Origin: Planctomycetota bacterium
GTDB lineage: Bacteria > Planctomycetota > Phycisphaerae > Phycisphaerales > UBA1924
NCBI GenBank assembly: GCA_033763975.1
Contig: JANRJM010000015.1
Span: forward strand, 1-35,317
Direction: 5' to 3'
Length of the DNA stretch: 35,317 bases
The notes under the pieces were generated by a model, which ran no database searches, had not been told where the DNA came from, and was given only the letters and a program-made list of their open reading frames with translations. Every line of letters begins with the position of its first letter. Within the stretch, counting starts at the first letter, position 1. Positions 25,454 to 32,900 of the stretch are shown piece by piece. Position numbers and translations under genes: made by a program.

Positions 25454-25556
25454 GGCGGCGGGCATCGAACATGGGGATGGCGCAGGCCGTATGACGCCTG
25501 CCCGCTCCGCGCTCATCCGGCGCGGGAGTCGCGGCGAATGATCGGGAGCGGGTCGC

Positions 25557-25566
25557 TCACCGGTGA
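25557..25566. promoter_or_regulatory. Palindrome 2 upstream of msrBA, candidate operator
   Basis: TCACCGGTGA is a perfect 10-base palindrome whose centre is 114 bases from that of the first copy, about eleven helical turns, so both would face the same side of the DNA. It ends 20 bases before the msrBA start, just before its ribosome binding site, a suitable place for a repressor. No experimental support; inference from sequence symmetry. Confidence 0.4.
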
Positions 25567-25586
25567 CCGTCGCGGGAGGCGATCCC

Positions 25587-26705
25587 ATGAAGTCCGTGGC
25601 GTTGTTTGCCGTGATGGTGTTCGTGGCGGTGTGCACGGCGGCGTGGGTGCTGGCGGCGTCGCAGCCTGGAAAATCGGCCCAACCGGGAAACTCCACCATG
25701 AAGACGCAGACACCCGCGGGCCCCACCGGAGGCGTGCGGTACTCCAAGTCCGGGCATGACATCACGCGGCTGGACGCCAAGCAGGTCGAGGCGCTCGCGA
25801 CGACATTGACGGAGGAAGAGCGTCGGGTGCTGCTGCGCAAGGGCACGGAGCCGGCGTTCTGCGGGAACCTCCTGGACAACAAGTTGGACGGGACGTACGC
25901 ATGCCGCCTGTGCGGCCTGCCGCTGTTCAGTTCGGAGGCGAAGTTCAACAGCGGGACGGGGTGGCCCAGTTTCTTCAAGCCGTATGACCCGGCGCACGTG
26001 GGCGAAGTCCGCGACGAATCGCACGGGATGGTGCGGACGGAGATCGTGTGCGCGCGGTGCGACGGGCACCTGGGGCACGTCTTCGAGGACGGCCCGCGTC
26101 CGACGGGGCTGCGCTACTGCCTGAACAGCGCATCGCTGACGTTCCACGAGAAGGGCACGGCGATGCCCGAGGCGTCGATGCCGGTGAAGACGGCGACGGC
26201 GTACTTCGCGGGCGGGTGCTTCTGGGGCGTGGAAGACCGCTTCCAGCAGATTCCGGGCGTGATCGACGCGGTGAGCGGGTACATGGGCGGGCGGACCCCG
26301 AACCCGACGTACAAGCAGGTGTGCACCGAGGACACCGGGCACGCCGAGACGGTGCGGGTGACGTTCGATCCGGCGCGGGTGTCGTACCAGAAACTGCTCG
26401 AGGTGTTCTTCAAGATCCACGACGCGTCGCAGGTGAACCGCCAGGGCCCGGACATCGGCACGCAGTACCGCTCGGCGGTGTTCACGGCGGACGGCACGCA
26501 GCAGGACCAGGCGACGGCGTTCATCGAGGCGCAGCGCAAGACGACGCGGTACATGCTGCGGGGCATCGCGACGCAGGTGGTGCCGGTGAGCGAGGCGGGG
26601 GCGTTCTACGCCGCCGAGGAGTACCACCAGGACTACCACGTGAAGCACGGCGGGCACTGCGCGATGCCTGACTTCGGCGAGGACGAGGCGGACGAGAAGA
26701 AGTAG
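25587..26705 (+). CDS. Membrane-anchored or exported MsrB-MsrA methionine sulfoxide reductase fusion
   Basis: A 372-residue two-domain enzyme that reduces both isomers of methionine sulfoxide in proteins. ATG 25587 follows GGGAGG by seven bases; a GTG at 25563 in frame is less likely. Residues 1-24 (MKSVALFAVMVFVAVCTAAWVL) form a signal or membrane anchor. MsrB comes first (about 55-190): CGNLLDNKLDGTYACRLCGLPLF, SGTGWPSFF, CARCDGHLGHVFEDGP, with two CxxC pairs for zinc and catalytic Cys178 in RYCLNSASL. MsrA follows (about 200-360): YFAGGCFWGVEDRFQ with nucleophile Cys211, SGYMGGRTPNPTYKQVC, GHAETV and QDYH. The B-A order is the reverse of Neisseria PilB's A-B order. Location outside the cytoplasm implies envelope repair and an exported electron donor not seen here. 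Two palindromes upstream may regulate it. Confidence 0.95.
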   Translation: MKSVALFAVMVFVAVCTAAWVLAASQPGKSAQPGNSTMKTQTPAGPTGGVRYSKSGHDITRLDAKQVEALATTLTEEERRVLLRKGTEPAFCGNLLDNKLDGTYACRLCGLPLFSSEAKFNSGTGWPSFFKPYDPAHVGEVRDESHGMVRTEIVCARCDGHLGHVFEDGPRPTGLRYCLNSASLTFHEKGTAMPEASMPVKTATAYFAGGCFWGVEDRFQQIPGVIDAVSGYMGGRTPNPTYKQVCTEDTGHAETVRVTFDPARVSYQKLLEVFFKIHDASQVNRQGPDIGTQYRSAVFTADGTQQDQATAFIEAQRKTTRYMLRGIATQVVPVSEAGAFYAAEEYHQDYHVKHGGHCAMPDFGEDEADEKK

Positions 26706-26779
26706 CCGGCGCCGGCGGAGCGGACGCAAGCCGCGGCCATGGCCTCCCGCACCGGACGGAGGCTCCCAACGCACTAAGC

Positions 26780-26822
26780 ACCACGTAACAACTCCCCGCA
26801 ACCCGGCGGGGCGCCCCGTGGT
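26780..26822 (+). terminator. Nested hairpin between msrBA and the next gene
   Basis: Outer arms ACCACG (26780-26785) and CGTGGT (26817-26822) enclose an inner perfect stem CCCCGC (26794-26799) / GCGGGG (26806-26811) with loop AACCCG. It lies 75 bases after the msrBA stop and 25 before the next start, so it may be a terminator or a leader structure. No T-run follows. Confidence 0.35.
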
Positions 26823-26827
26823 AAAGT

Positions 26828-26846
26828 CGCGCACGGGAGGTGCGCG
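26828..26846 (+). promoter_or_regulatory. Hairpin presenting the ribosome binding site in its loop
   Basis: CGCGCAC (26828-26834) and GTGCGCG (26840-26846) are perfect 7-base inverted repeats. The loop is GGGAG, the core of the ribosome binding site, and the stem ends directly at ATG 26847. In RNA the site would be exposed in the loop or hindered by the stem at the start codon. The symmetry is exact, but its role is inferred. Confidence 0.45.
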
Positions 26847-28088
26847 ATGTTCCGAGCGGCGTGGGCGGGTGTTGGGGCGTGGGCGCGGGTGCTCGTCGCG
26901 CTGGTTGCGCTGGCGCTGGGCACACCCAGGGCGGGCGGGCAGGACCTGGCGGATCAACTCGGGCCGATGGGGCAGGTCGTGCCCCGGGCGAGCGTCGCGA
27001 AGTTTGCCGACATGCTGGGCCTGACGGCGGACCAGCGGGAGATCGTGCGGACGCTGCACGAGACGTACCGCCTGCAGTACGGCGCGGCGATGCGGGAGGG
27101 GCGGGCGAAGTTCAAGGCGGCGCACGAGAAGGCACGGGAGGCGGGCGATTGGAACGCCGTCCGGGCCGAGGGGCAGCGGATCGCCCTGGAAACGTCGAAG
27201 CAGATCGAGGTCGTGGAGCGCGAGTTCTTCGACAACCTGCGGGCGGTGCTGACGCCCGAGCAGGAGGCCAGGTTCGGAGGTGTCGAGCGGGCGCGCCGGC
27301 GCGAGGTGGGGATGCGGTTCGCGTTCGCGTCGGGGTCGCAGGTGGACCTGAACGCGCTGTGCGAGGAGCTCAAGGTCCCGCGGGAGGGCGAGGTCGGGGC
27401 GGCGCTGCTCCGGTGGGAAGAGGACATCGACCGCGTGCTGCGCGTCCGCGAGGCGACGCTGGCGAAGGTCTTCGAGAAGGCGATGTCGACACCCAACCTG
27501 GATGACAACATGAAGCTCGTCCAGGAGATCATCGCGGAGCTCTTTCAGGACGCGTTCCGCGTGCGCGACATGAACCGGCGGTACGCGCGGGAGATCGCGG
27601 GGCTGCTCGACGCGAATGCGGCGGCGGCGTTCGACCGCGCGTTCCGGGCGCGGAGCTTCCCGGGCGTGTACCAGAAGAACGGCGTCGCGAAACTCGCGGC
27701 GGCCGTGCGGAAGGCGGGCATCGACGCGGAGCGGGCGGGAGAACTGGACCGGCTCGAGGCGGCGTACCGGCGCGACGTGATGCCGCTGAACGATCGGCTG
27801 GCGCAGTTGATCGAAGAGCGCGAGCAGGAGGCGACCACGCGGTTCGGGGAGTTGATGGCCGAGCAGTGGAGCGGGGGATCGAAGGAGAGCCCGCTGGGGG
27901 AAGCGTGGAAGGCGCGGCGGGACCTGGACGACCGGACGGTGGCGCGGCTCCGCACGCTCGCGGGGGCGGACGCGCCGACGCTGGACGAGGGCGACCGGCT
28001 GGACTGGGGGTCGGTCGCCCGCGTGATGCCGGATTTCGACGACCGGCTGCCCGAAGACTCGGACGATGACGGCGCGCCCCCGCGCTGA
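26847..28088 (+). CDS. Secreted helical protein, Spy/LTxxQ-like, unknown role
   Basis: A 413-residue exported protein with a signal peptide (hydrophobic WARVLVALVALALG, cleavage expected near AGG at residue 30). The mature part is almost all helix and strongly charged. It carries two LTxxQ-type motifs, LGLTADQREIVRTLHE (about 58-73) and VLTPEQEARF (about 134-143), like those of periplasmic Spy/CpxP chaperones, but the protein is more than twice their length. Pairs such as LLDANAAAAFDRAFRARSF may be a further divergent copy. The C-terminus is acidic (LPEDSDDDGAPPR). GGGAGG precedes the ATG. Function is unknown; a periplasmic stress or scaffold role is a guess from the motif alone. Its coding character is clear from codon bias. 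Confidence 0.75.
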   Translation: MFRAAWAGVGAWARVLVALVALALGTPRAGGQDLADQLGPMGQVVPRASVAKFADMLGLTADQREIVRTLHETYRLQYGAAMREGRAKFKAAHEKAREAGDWNAVRAEGQRIALETSKQIEVVEREFFDNLRAVLTPEQEARFGGVERARRREVGMRFAFASGSQVDLNALCEELKVPREGEVGAALLRWEEDIDRVLRVREATLAKVFEKAMSTPNLDDNMKLVQEIIAELFQDAFRVRDMNRRYAREIAGLLDANAAAAFDRAFRARSFPGVYQKNGVAKLAAAVRKAGIDAERAGELDRLEAAYRRDVMPLNDRLAQLIEEREQEATTRFGELMAEQWSGGSKESPLGEAWKARRDLDDRTVARLRTLAGADAPTLDEGDRLDWGSVARVMPDFDDRLPEDSDDDGAPPR

Positions 28089-28128
28089 GCCCGCGGCGGT
28101 TCTACGCTGTTCCCGCCGGGCGGCACGC

Positions 28129-29208
28129 ATGCAGGACGACACCGGGGATATCGGGGGTGCGCTGGTCGGAGCGCTGCTGCGAGAAGCGGCGGCGGAGATC
28201 GCGCGCGACGCGGTGACGGCCCTCCTCCTGGCCGACGCGGACGTGGTGGCGCGCGCGGGCGCGCAGGGTGCCGACCGCTGGCGCGAGGCGATCGGCGCGC
28301 GGGTGGTCGACCTGTCGGACGCGTTGGCGGCGGGCCTGCCGGAGATGTTCCGTTCGCAGATGGGCTGGGCGCGGGTCGCGTACGCATCGCGCGGGGTGCG
28401 GGTAAGCGACCTGGCGGCGGCGCTCGACGCGCTCGCGGGGGTGCTTCCCCGCCACGTGCCGGAGGAGGACCGCGAACTGGTGCTGGCGTATCTCCGCCCG
28501 GCGAGGGCCGACCTGGCGGGCGACGCGCCCGAGCCGCCGGCGTTCCTGCGGGCGGGCCCGGGCCTGGAGCGTGCGGCGGGCGAGTACATGCTCGCGCTGC
28601 TGGAGGGCGAGCGGGTGCGGGCGTGGGAGGTGGTCGCGGCGCTCGCGGGGCGCGGGGTGGGGACGGCGGAGATCTACACGGGCGTGCTGACGCCGGTGCT
28701 GCAGGAGATCGGGCGGATGTGGCACATGGGCGAGGTGCACATCGCGGAAGAGCACTTCGCGACGGCGACCACGCTCATCGTGATGTCGCGCCTGGCGGGG
28801 ATGGCAACCCGAGCGCCCGCGCGCGGGAAGACGGCGGTGTGCGCGGGCGTGGCGGGGAACGCCCACGAGGTGGGCCCGCGGATGGCGAGCGACCTGCTGG
28901 AGCTCGACGGGTGGCGGGTGGTGTACCTGGGCGTGGACATGCCGCGCGAGGACCTGGCGCTCGGCTGCGCGGACTTCAAGGCGGACGTGCTGGTGCTGTC
29001 GGCGGCGATCCCGGCGCACGTGCGCGAGGCGGAGGACACGATCCGCGCCCTGCGCGGGACGCTGGGGCCCGCGATGCCTCGGGTGATCGTGGGTGGCCGC
29101 CCGTTCGACGCCTATCCCGGGCTGTGGCGACAGGTGGGGGCCGACGCGCTGGCGCGCGATCCGCTGGATTGCGTGCGGCTCGCGAACGAACTGACGCGCG
29201 GCGCCTAG
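28129..29208 (+). CDS. Cobalamin-binding sensor protein with W-x9-EH photoreceptor motif, no DNA-binding domain
   Basis: A 359-residue soluble protein. Residues 1-140 are a helical domain I do not recognise (RWREAIGARVVDLSDALAAG; RSQMGWARVAYASRGVRVSDL). Then a four-helix cap (about 145-225) includes TPVLQEIGRMW and HMGEVHIAEEHFATA: Trp198, nine residues, Glu208-His209. This is the W-x9-EH pattern that marks adenosylcobalamin photoreceptors such as CarH. A Rossmann B12-binding domain follows, with GNAHEVGPRM (His246, the expected cobalt ligand, with Asn where D-x-H-x-x-G has Asp), VVYLGVDMP and VIVGG. His246 lies 37 residues after His209, compared with 35 in Thermus CarH as I recall it. No MerR domain or other output is attached, so it would act through a partner. 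An in-frame ATG at 28066 overlaps the upstream gene; 28129 is preferred. Confidence 0.85.
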   Translation: MQDDTGDIGGALVGALLREAAAEIARDAVTALLLADADVVARAGAQGADRWREAIGARVVDLSDALAAGLPEMFRSQMGWARVAYASRGVRVSDLAAALDALAGVLPRHVPEEDRELVLAYLRPARADLAGDAPEPPAFLRAGPGLERAAGEYMLALLEGERVRAWEVVAALAGRGVGTAEIYTGVLTPVLQEIGRMWHMGEVHIAEEHFATATTLIVMSRLAGMATRAPARGKTAVCAGVAGNAHEVGPRMASDLLELDGWRVVYLGVDMPREDLALGCADFKADVLVLSAAIPAHVREAEDTIRALRGTLGPAMPRVIVGGRPFDAYPGLWRQVGADALARDPLDCVRLANELTRGA

Positions 29209-29213
29209 CCGAT

Positions 29214-29227
29214 TGCCGCGCGCGGCA
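29214..29227. terminator. Perfect 14-base palindrome between convergent genes
   Basis: TGCCGCGCGCGGCA lies five bases after the stop of the B12-sensor gene, in the 61-base gap to the converging zinc-ribbon gene. As RNA it gives a five-pair stem with a CGCG loop, readable in both directions. A bidirectional terminator is plausible but the stem is short and no T-run follows. Confidence 0.3.
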
Positions 29228-29269
29228 CCGGGGGCTGGGCGCGGGGCCGGACATCGATGCGGCGGCCCG

Positions 29270-29917
29270 CTAGATCTTGTTGCCGCACGTGCCGCAGAAC
29301 TTGGCGGTGGGCCCGGCCTCGGTCCCACAGTTGGTGCACATGCGTTTACCGCCGGGCGCGGGCGTGCCGCACTGCCCGCAGAACTTGCCGGTGACCTCGG
29401 CGCCGCAGTTGGTGCAGGAGGCACCCAGGGCCTTCCTGCCCCCGCCGTCCTTGGTGATGTCCATGTCGGCGATCATGTCGGTGGTGAAGGCCTTGCGCTG
29501 CATCCACTGCATGCGGCCCTGGTCCTGGGCGGCGGCGAGTTCTTCGTCGAGGTCCGGCGCGCACCGCTCGCACATGTTCCGCTTTTCGTTCCAGCAGGCG
29601 GCCTCGCAGACCCACTTCCCGCAGCGCCCGCACAGCTTGAACTGCTTCTTAGCCTCGATCACCGCGTCGCGCAGGGCTTCGTCGCGCTCCTTGCCGCGCA
29701 TCAGGTCCTTGCCCTGATCGGCGGCGCCGCTGACGGCCCCCGCGCCGCTGAAGAAGCTGCTGGCGGCCCGGAGCATCGAGCCGGCCATGCCGAACTTGCT
29801 CGGCTTGAAGGGCGACATGCACCCCGTGCCGCACCCGTCGCAGTAGAACTCGAACTGGTAGCCGGCGTCGGTCGAGCAGTCCCGGTAGTTGTTGGTGAAC
29901 TGGATCATGCTGGCCAT
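29270..29917 (-). CDS. Multi-zinc-ribbon protein of unknown function
   Basis: A 215-residue cysteine-rich soluble protein. ATG 29917 follows AGGAG by seven bases. Four metal-site clusters can be seen: N-terminal YCDGCGTGC (Cys26, Cys29, Cys33), a central LCGRCGKWVCEAACW...MCERC, and two C-terminal double-ribbon units, CTNCGAEVTGKFCGQCG and CTNCGTEAGPTAKFCGTCG. Between the first and second lies a Gly/Ala/Ser-rich helix (SMLRAASSFFSGAGAVSG). The C-terminal pair matches double zinc-ribbon domains found in many bacterial regulators and membrane proteins. There is no signal peptide, so it is cytoplasmic. A central DITKDGGGRKALG linker joins the halves. The family function is unknown; protein or nucleic-acid binding is a general guess. 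It converges on the B12-sensor gene. Confidence 0.8.
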   Translation of the reverse strand: MASMIQFTNNYRDCSTDAGYQFEFYCDGCGTGCMSPFKPSKFGMAGSMLRAASSFFSGAGAVSGAADQGKDLMRGKERDEALRDAVIEAKKQFKLCGRCGKWVCEAACWNEKRNMCERCAPDLDEELAAAQDQGRMQWMQRKAFTTDMIADMDITKDGGGRKALGASCTNCGAEVTGKFCGQCGTPAPGGKRMCTNCGTEAGPTAKFCGTCGNKI

Positions 29918-29985
29918 GGGCGGGCTCCTGGGCCATTCAGAATACACGGGGAGCGCGCACTTTCCAACCCCCCCCGAGTGCAAGC

Positions 29986-30588
29986 CTACCGCAGCGATCG
30001 GACGATCTTGGGCACGGCCTCCCGCAGCACCGCCTGCATGGCCCGCTCGTACGCGTCGCGACAGTTGATGAGCGGGCCTTGCGACCCCTTGGCGGTGCCC
30101 TCGGCCTGCGCGGCGAAGGTCTGCTTCGTGCCGCCCGGCGCGGTCACGACGAACTCCACGCCCAGCGTCGCGGTGACCTGGGCGGTCGAGAACGACAGGT
30201 CGGTCTTCGACTGCATCCGCGTGATGGTCGATTCGACCACGGGCGCCCCGGCGGGGAACGCGTCGGCTTCGCTCGCGTTGACGCCCGCGGCCCGCAGTTC
30301 GCCCGCGATGGCGTTGCGGGCCCACTCGTTGATGGGGAAGGCGGAGAGGATGTCGGCCTGCTTCTTCCCGTTGCGGTGGACGATCTCGCCGATGATGCGC
30401 TGGTTGTTGCGGTTGGACGGCAGGCCGTGGGCTTCTTTCGTGAGCAGGACGTACACGGGCGCGTCGGCGGGGTTGGCGGTGGACTTGGCGGGGACATATC
30501 GCAGGCCCATGGCCTTGTCCTGGCCCTTGCACCCTCCGACGAGCATGATCATCCCGAGCAGCGCGACGGCGAGCAGCGTGGAGCGCAT
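29986..30588 (-). CDS. Lipoprotein of unknown function
   Basis: A 200-residue envelope lipoprotein. ATG 30588 follows GGAGG by seven bases and yields the signal MRSTLLAVALLGMIMLVGGC, lipidated at Cys20. The mature part is an alpha/beta domain (YVLLTKEAHGLPSNRNNQRIIGEIVHRNG, ITRMQSKTDLSFSTAQVTATLGVEFVVTAPGG, ending ERAMQAVLREAVPKIVRSL). The strand-strand-helix pattern and the length recall the group of small lipoproteins related to YajG or LptE/CsgG-like binding folds, but I see no decisive motif. A longer open frame upstream reaches into the G-rich spacer and lacks coding character. It is 68 bases upstream of the zinc-ribbon gene and may share its transcript. Divergent to the aminotransferase gene. 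Confidence 0.8.
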   Translation of the reverse strand: MRSTLLAVALLGMIMLVGGCKGQDKAMGLRYVPAKSTANPADAPVYVLLTKEAHGLPSNRNNQRIIGEIVHRNGKKQADILSAFPINEWARNAIAGELRAAGVNASEADAFPAGAPVVESTITRMQSKTDLSFSTAQVTATLGVEFVVTAPGGTKQTFAAQAEGTAKGSQGPLINCRDAYERAMQAVLREAVPKIVRSLR

Positions 30589-30639
30589 GCGAGTTCCTCC
30601 CTGGTCGGCGCAGTGTACCGAACTGGGTGGGTCCGAATC

Positions 30640-30674
30640 GGGGCGGGTTACGGGCGGGTTACGGGCGGGGCGGG
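30640..30674 (+). other. G-quadruplex-type tract upstream of the aminotransferase gene
   Basis: Eight runs of three or four G are packed into 35 bases on the plus strand with loops of one to four bases (C or TTAC), including the tandem unit GCGGGTTACGG. This meets the usual G3+N1-7 pattern twice over. It sits in the 140-base spacer between two divergent genes, 55 bases before the aminotransferase start, on its coding strand. Confidence 0.6.
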
Positions 30675-30728
30675 TGCGACGGCGTGACGACCGGTGCGCC
30701 CGTGGGCGGCGTCGGCTACGCTGGCGGC

Positions 30729-31613
30729 GTGATCGTCCTTCTGCACGACGAGTTGATGCCGCTGGAGCGGGCGACGGTGAGCCCGCTCGACCGCGGGTTC
30801 CTGTTCGGCGACGGGGTGTACGAGGGGCTGCGCGCGTTCGGTGGGCGGGTCGTCGGGGCGGCACGGCACGTGGCGCGCCTGCGCGCGGGGCTGGACGCGG
30901 CACGGATCCCGTTCGACGCGTCCCGCCTGGACGGCGTGTGCGCGCGCCTGCTGGAGGCGAACGGGCTGCGCGACGCGTTCATCTACGTGCAGGTGACGCG
31001 GGGGACGCCCGGGCCGGGCCAGCCGGTGCGCACGCGGGTGCCCGCGGGGACGCTCACGCCGACGGTGTTCGCGTACGCGGTGCCCGCGCCGGGGCTGGAG
31101 GCCTATGCGACGCCCCCGACGAAGTCGTGCGTCACGGTGCGCGACACGCGCTGGCTGCGGGGGCGGCTGAAGTCCATCTCGCTCATGGGCAGCGTGCTGG
31201 GCGGGTTCGAGGCGCACGAGGCCGGCGCGGAGGACGCGATCTTCGTGCGCGATGGGTGCCCGGGCGGCGCGCTCGCGGCGGAATCGACCTCGGCGAACCT
31301 GGTGGCGGTGGTGTCGCGCGAGGGCCGGCCGGTGGCGATCACGCCCGCGCTCGACGACGTGCCGATCCTGGCGGGCGTAACGCGCGACCTGCTGCTCGAG
31401 GCGGCGTCGGGCGCGGGGATCGACCTCCGCGAGGGACGCCTCACGCCCCACGACCTGCGCGACGCGCGCGAGGTGATGCTGTGCGGCACGCTGACGATGG
31501 TGACGAGCGTCACCACGCTTGACGGGCGGCCTGTGGGCGATGGGACGCCCGGGCCGGTGGCCGGGCGATTGCTGGCGCTGCTGTGCCGCGTGATTCGGGA
31601 GGGGACGCCATGA
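30729..31613 (+). CDS. Class IV PLP aminotransferase (D-amino acid / branched-chain type)
   Basis: A 294-residue fold-type IV aminotransferase, a pyridoxal-phosphate enzyme. The start is GTG 30729 (MIVLLHDELMPLERATVSPLDRGFLFGDGVYEGLR), the family N-terminus; the open frame upstream is only G-rich spacer. PLP Lys148 lies in RGRLKSISLMGSVLG, the phosphate region in DARE-VMLCGTLTMVTSV, and EAGAEDAIFVRDG with AAESTSANLV matches the Glu that contacts the cofactor ring. Length and the LKS motif fit D-alanine aminotransferase better than 4-amino-4-deoxychorismate lyase, but branched-chain transaminases are close and I cannot choose. The stop overlaps the next start as ATGA, so the next gene is translationally coupled. 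No amino-acid pathway gene adjoins. Confidence 0.9.
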   Translation: MIVLLHDELMPLERATVSPLDRGFLFGDGVYEGLRAFGGRVVGAARHVARLRAGLDAARIPFDASRLDGVCARLLEANGLRDAFIYVQVTRGTPGPGQPVRTRVPAGTLTPTVFAYAVPAPGLEAYATPPTKSCVTVRDTRWLRGRLKSISLMGSVLGGFEAHEAGAEDAIFVRDGCPGGALAAESTSANLVAVVSREGRPVAITPALDDVPILAGVTRDLLLEAASGAGIDLREGRLTPHDLRDAREVMLCGTLTMVTSVTTLDGRPVGDGTPGPVAGRLLALLCRVIREGTP

Positions 31614-32314
31614 CCGGGCGAGCGCGACGGCGGGGCGTGGTGATGCTCGCGCGGCTGGTGCTGGGGTCGCTGGTGCTGGCGGGCGCGGGGCCGTACGGCT
31701 GCGCGACGTCGCCGCCGGTCGCGGAGCCGTTCGTCCGCGATCGGACGGGCGCCGCGACGCGGGCGATGAACACGGCGCTGCACCATCAGCGTGAGGCGGG
31801 GGACGGGCTGCTCGAGACGCTGGAAAGCCTGCGGTCGGTGGAGCTCGAGGCGTTGACGCCCGCGGCGGCGTACGACCGGGCCCGGCGCGGGCTGCTGCGC
31901 GCCGATTCTCGCATCAGCAGCGCGGAGGCCGCCATGCGGGCCGCGGACGCGCGGGCGGCGGACCTGGCGGAGCAGTGGAAGGCGGAGCTGCGCCTGTACA
32001 ACGACGCGGCGCTGCGGGAGAGCGCGTCGGCCCGGCTGGGGGCGCTGCGGGTAGCGCTCGACGAAGCGACGGCGTCGCTGCGCCGGTCGCTGGCGACGCT
32101 CGCGCCGGTGCGGCGGGAGTTGACGGACCGCGCGTTGTACCTGAAACACAGCCGCGACTCGGGGGAGTTCGTACCGGCGCCGATCTCGGACGAGGGGCTG
32201 GCGGCGTACGACGCGGCGCGAGAGAACCTGCGGACGACGATCGCGCAGAGCGAGGCGGCGGTCAGACACCTGGCTGAGGTGCTGCGGCGAGAGGGGCCGC
32301 CATCGACGCCGTGA
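31610..32314 (+). CDS. Divergent DUF2959-type exported protein, paralogue 1
   Basis: A 234-residue protein starting at ATG 31610, overlapping the aminotransferase stop (ATGA). The N-terminus has a basic stretch and a hydrophobic segment (RLVLGSLVLAGAG) ending in PYGC at Cys31; as a lipobox this is weak, so lipidation is uncertain. The mature part is helical and parallels the protein at 32901: EQWKAELRLYNDAALRESA here against KEWERELGEYNSEQLRRES there, and LAPVRRELTDRALYLKHS against MDPVLGALGDQVLYLKHK. I take it as a diverged DUF2959 paralogue that has lost the usual LNAxAI region after YLKH. Its last 53 bases overlap the opposing SRPBCC gene. Function of DUF2959 is unknown. Confidence 0.72.
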   Translation: MTGRARRRGVVMLARLVLGSLVLAGAGPYGCATSPPVAEPFVRDRTGAATRAMNTALHHQREAGDGLLETLESLRSVELEALTPAAAYDRARRGLLRADSRISSAEAAMRAADARAADLAEQWKAELRLYNDAALRESASARLGALRVALDEATASLRRSLATLAPVRRELTDRALYLKHSRDSGEFVPAPISDEGLAAYDAARENLRTTIAQSEAAVRHLAEVLRREGPPSTP

Positions 32315-32789
32315 GGGGCGCCGGGCCCAGCGTGATCGGGGGTGCCGCGAACCGGCGCGCGAGTGCGGCGTTTCGGAACGCGAAGATCCGCTCGATGTCC
32401 GGGCGCACGAGGAGCCGCTCGACGAGCGGGCCGCCGTGGTGCGCGTAGCGGACGACATCGCGGCATCGCGTTCCCGTCGGTGTGGGCTCGAACGTGTGCT
32501 CGTGCACCCAGAGGGCGTAGGGACCCCGGATCTGCTCGTCGACGAAGCGGTGCGGGGGATCCCACGCGCTGATGCGCGTGCGCCAGCCCATGGGCACGCC
32601 CCGCAGGCGGATCGAGTAGTCGATCAGCGTTCCGACCTGCATGCGGATGGGGGGCGGGGTGAGGATCCGGAACCGCAGGTGCGGGGGCGTGATGGCGTCA
32701 AGGTTCGCAGCGTCGGCGAAGAACGGGAAGACCTCGGCGGGCGGATAGGGCAGGTCGAGAGAGGTGATAAGAAGGCGTTCACGTGGCAT
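32262..32789 (-). CDS. SRPBCC-family (ligand-binding) protein
   Basis: A 175-residue START/SRPBCC-like protein. ATG 32789 begins MPRERLLITSLDLPYPPAEVF; the sequence PFFADAANLDAITPPHLRFRILTPPP is the usual opening of the group that COG4276 covers, and DYSIRLRGVPMGWRTRISAWDPPHRFVDEQIRGPYALWVHEHTFEP is its core, with the helix-grip strand FE-PTPTGTRCRDVVRYAH. Such proteins bind hydrophobic ligands in a cavity; the ligand is unknown. The last 17 codons (Ala/Pro-rich) run antisense through the end of the DUF2959-type gene. It is transcribed away from the second DUF2959 gene across 111 bases. No catalytic residues can be named. Confidence 0.87.
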   Translation of the reverse strand: MPRERLLITSLDLPYPPAEVFPFFADAANLDAITPPHLRFRILTPPPIRMQVGTLIDYSIRLRGVPMGWRTRISAWDPPHRFVDEQIRGPYALWVHEHTFEPTPTGTRCRDVVRYAHHGGPLVERLLVRPDIERIFAFRNAALARRFAAPPITLGPAPLTASMAAPLAAAPQPGV

Positions 32790-32900
32790 GCGGGAGGGGT
32801 TCGATCGCGCGCGGAGGGCGGATGCACGTCGGGGAACTCCCGGGGCGGTGCCCGCCCCCGGGAGCGCCGGTGCCCGTACCATCGCGCCGCGGAGGTGCAC

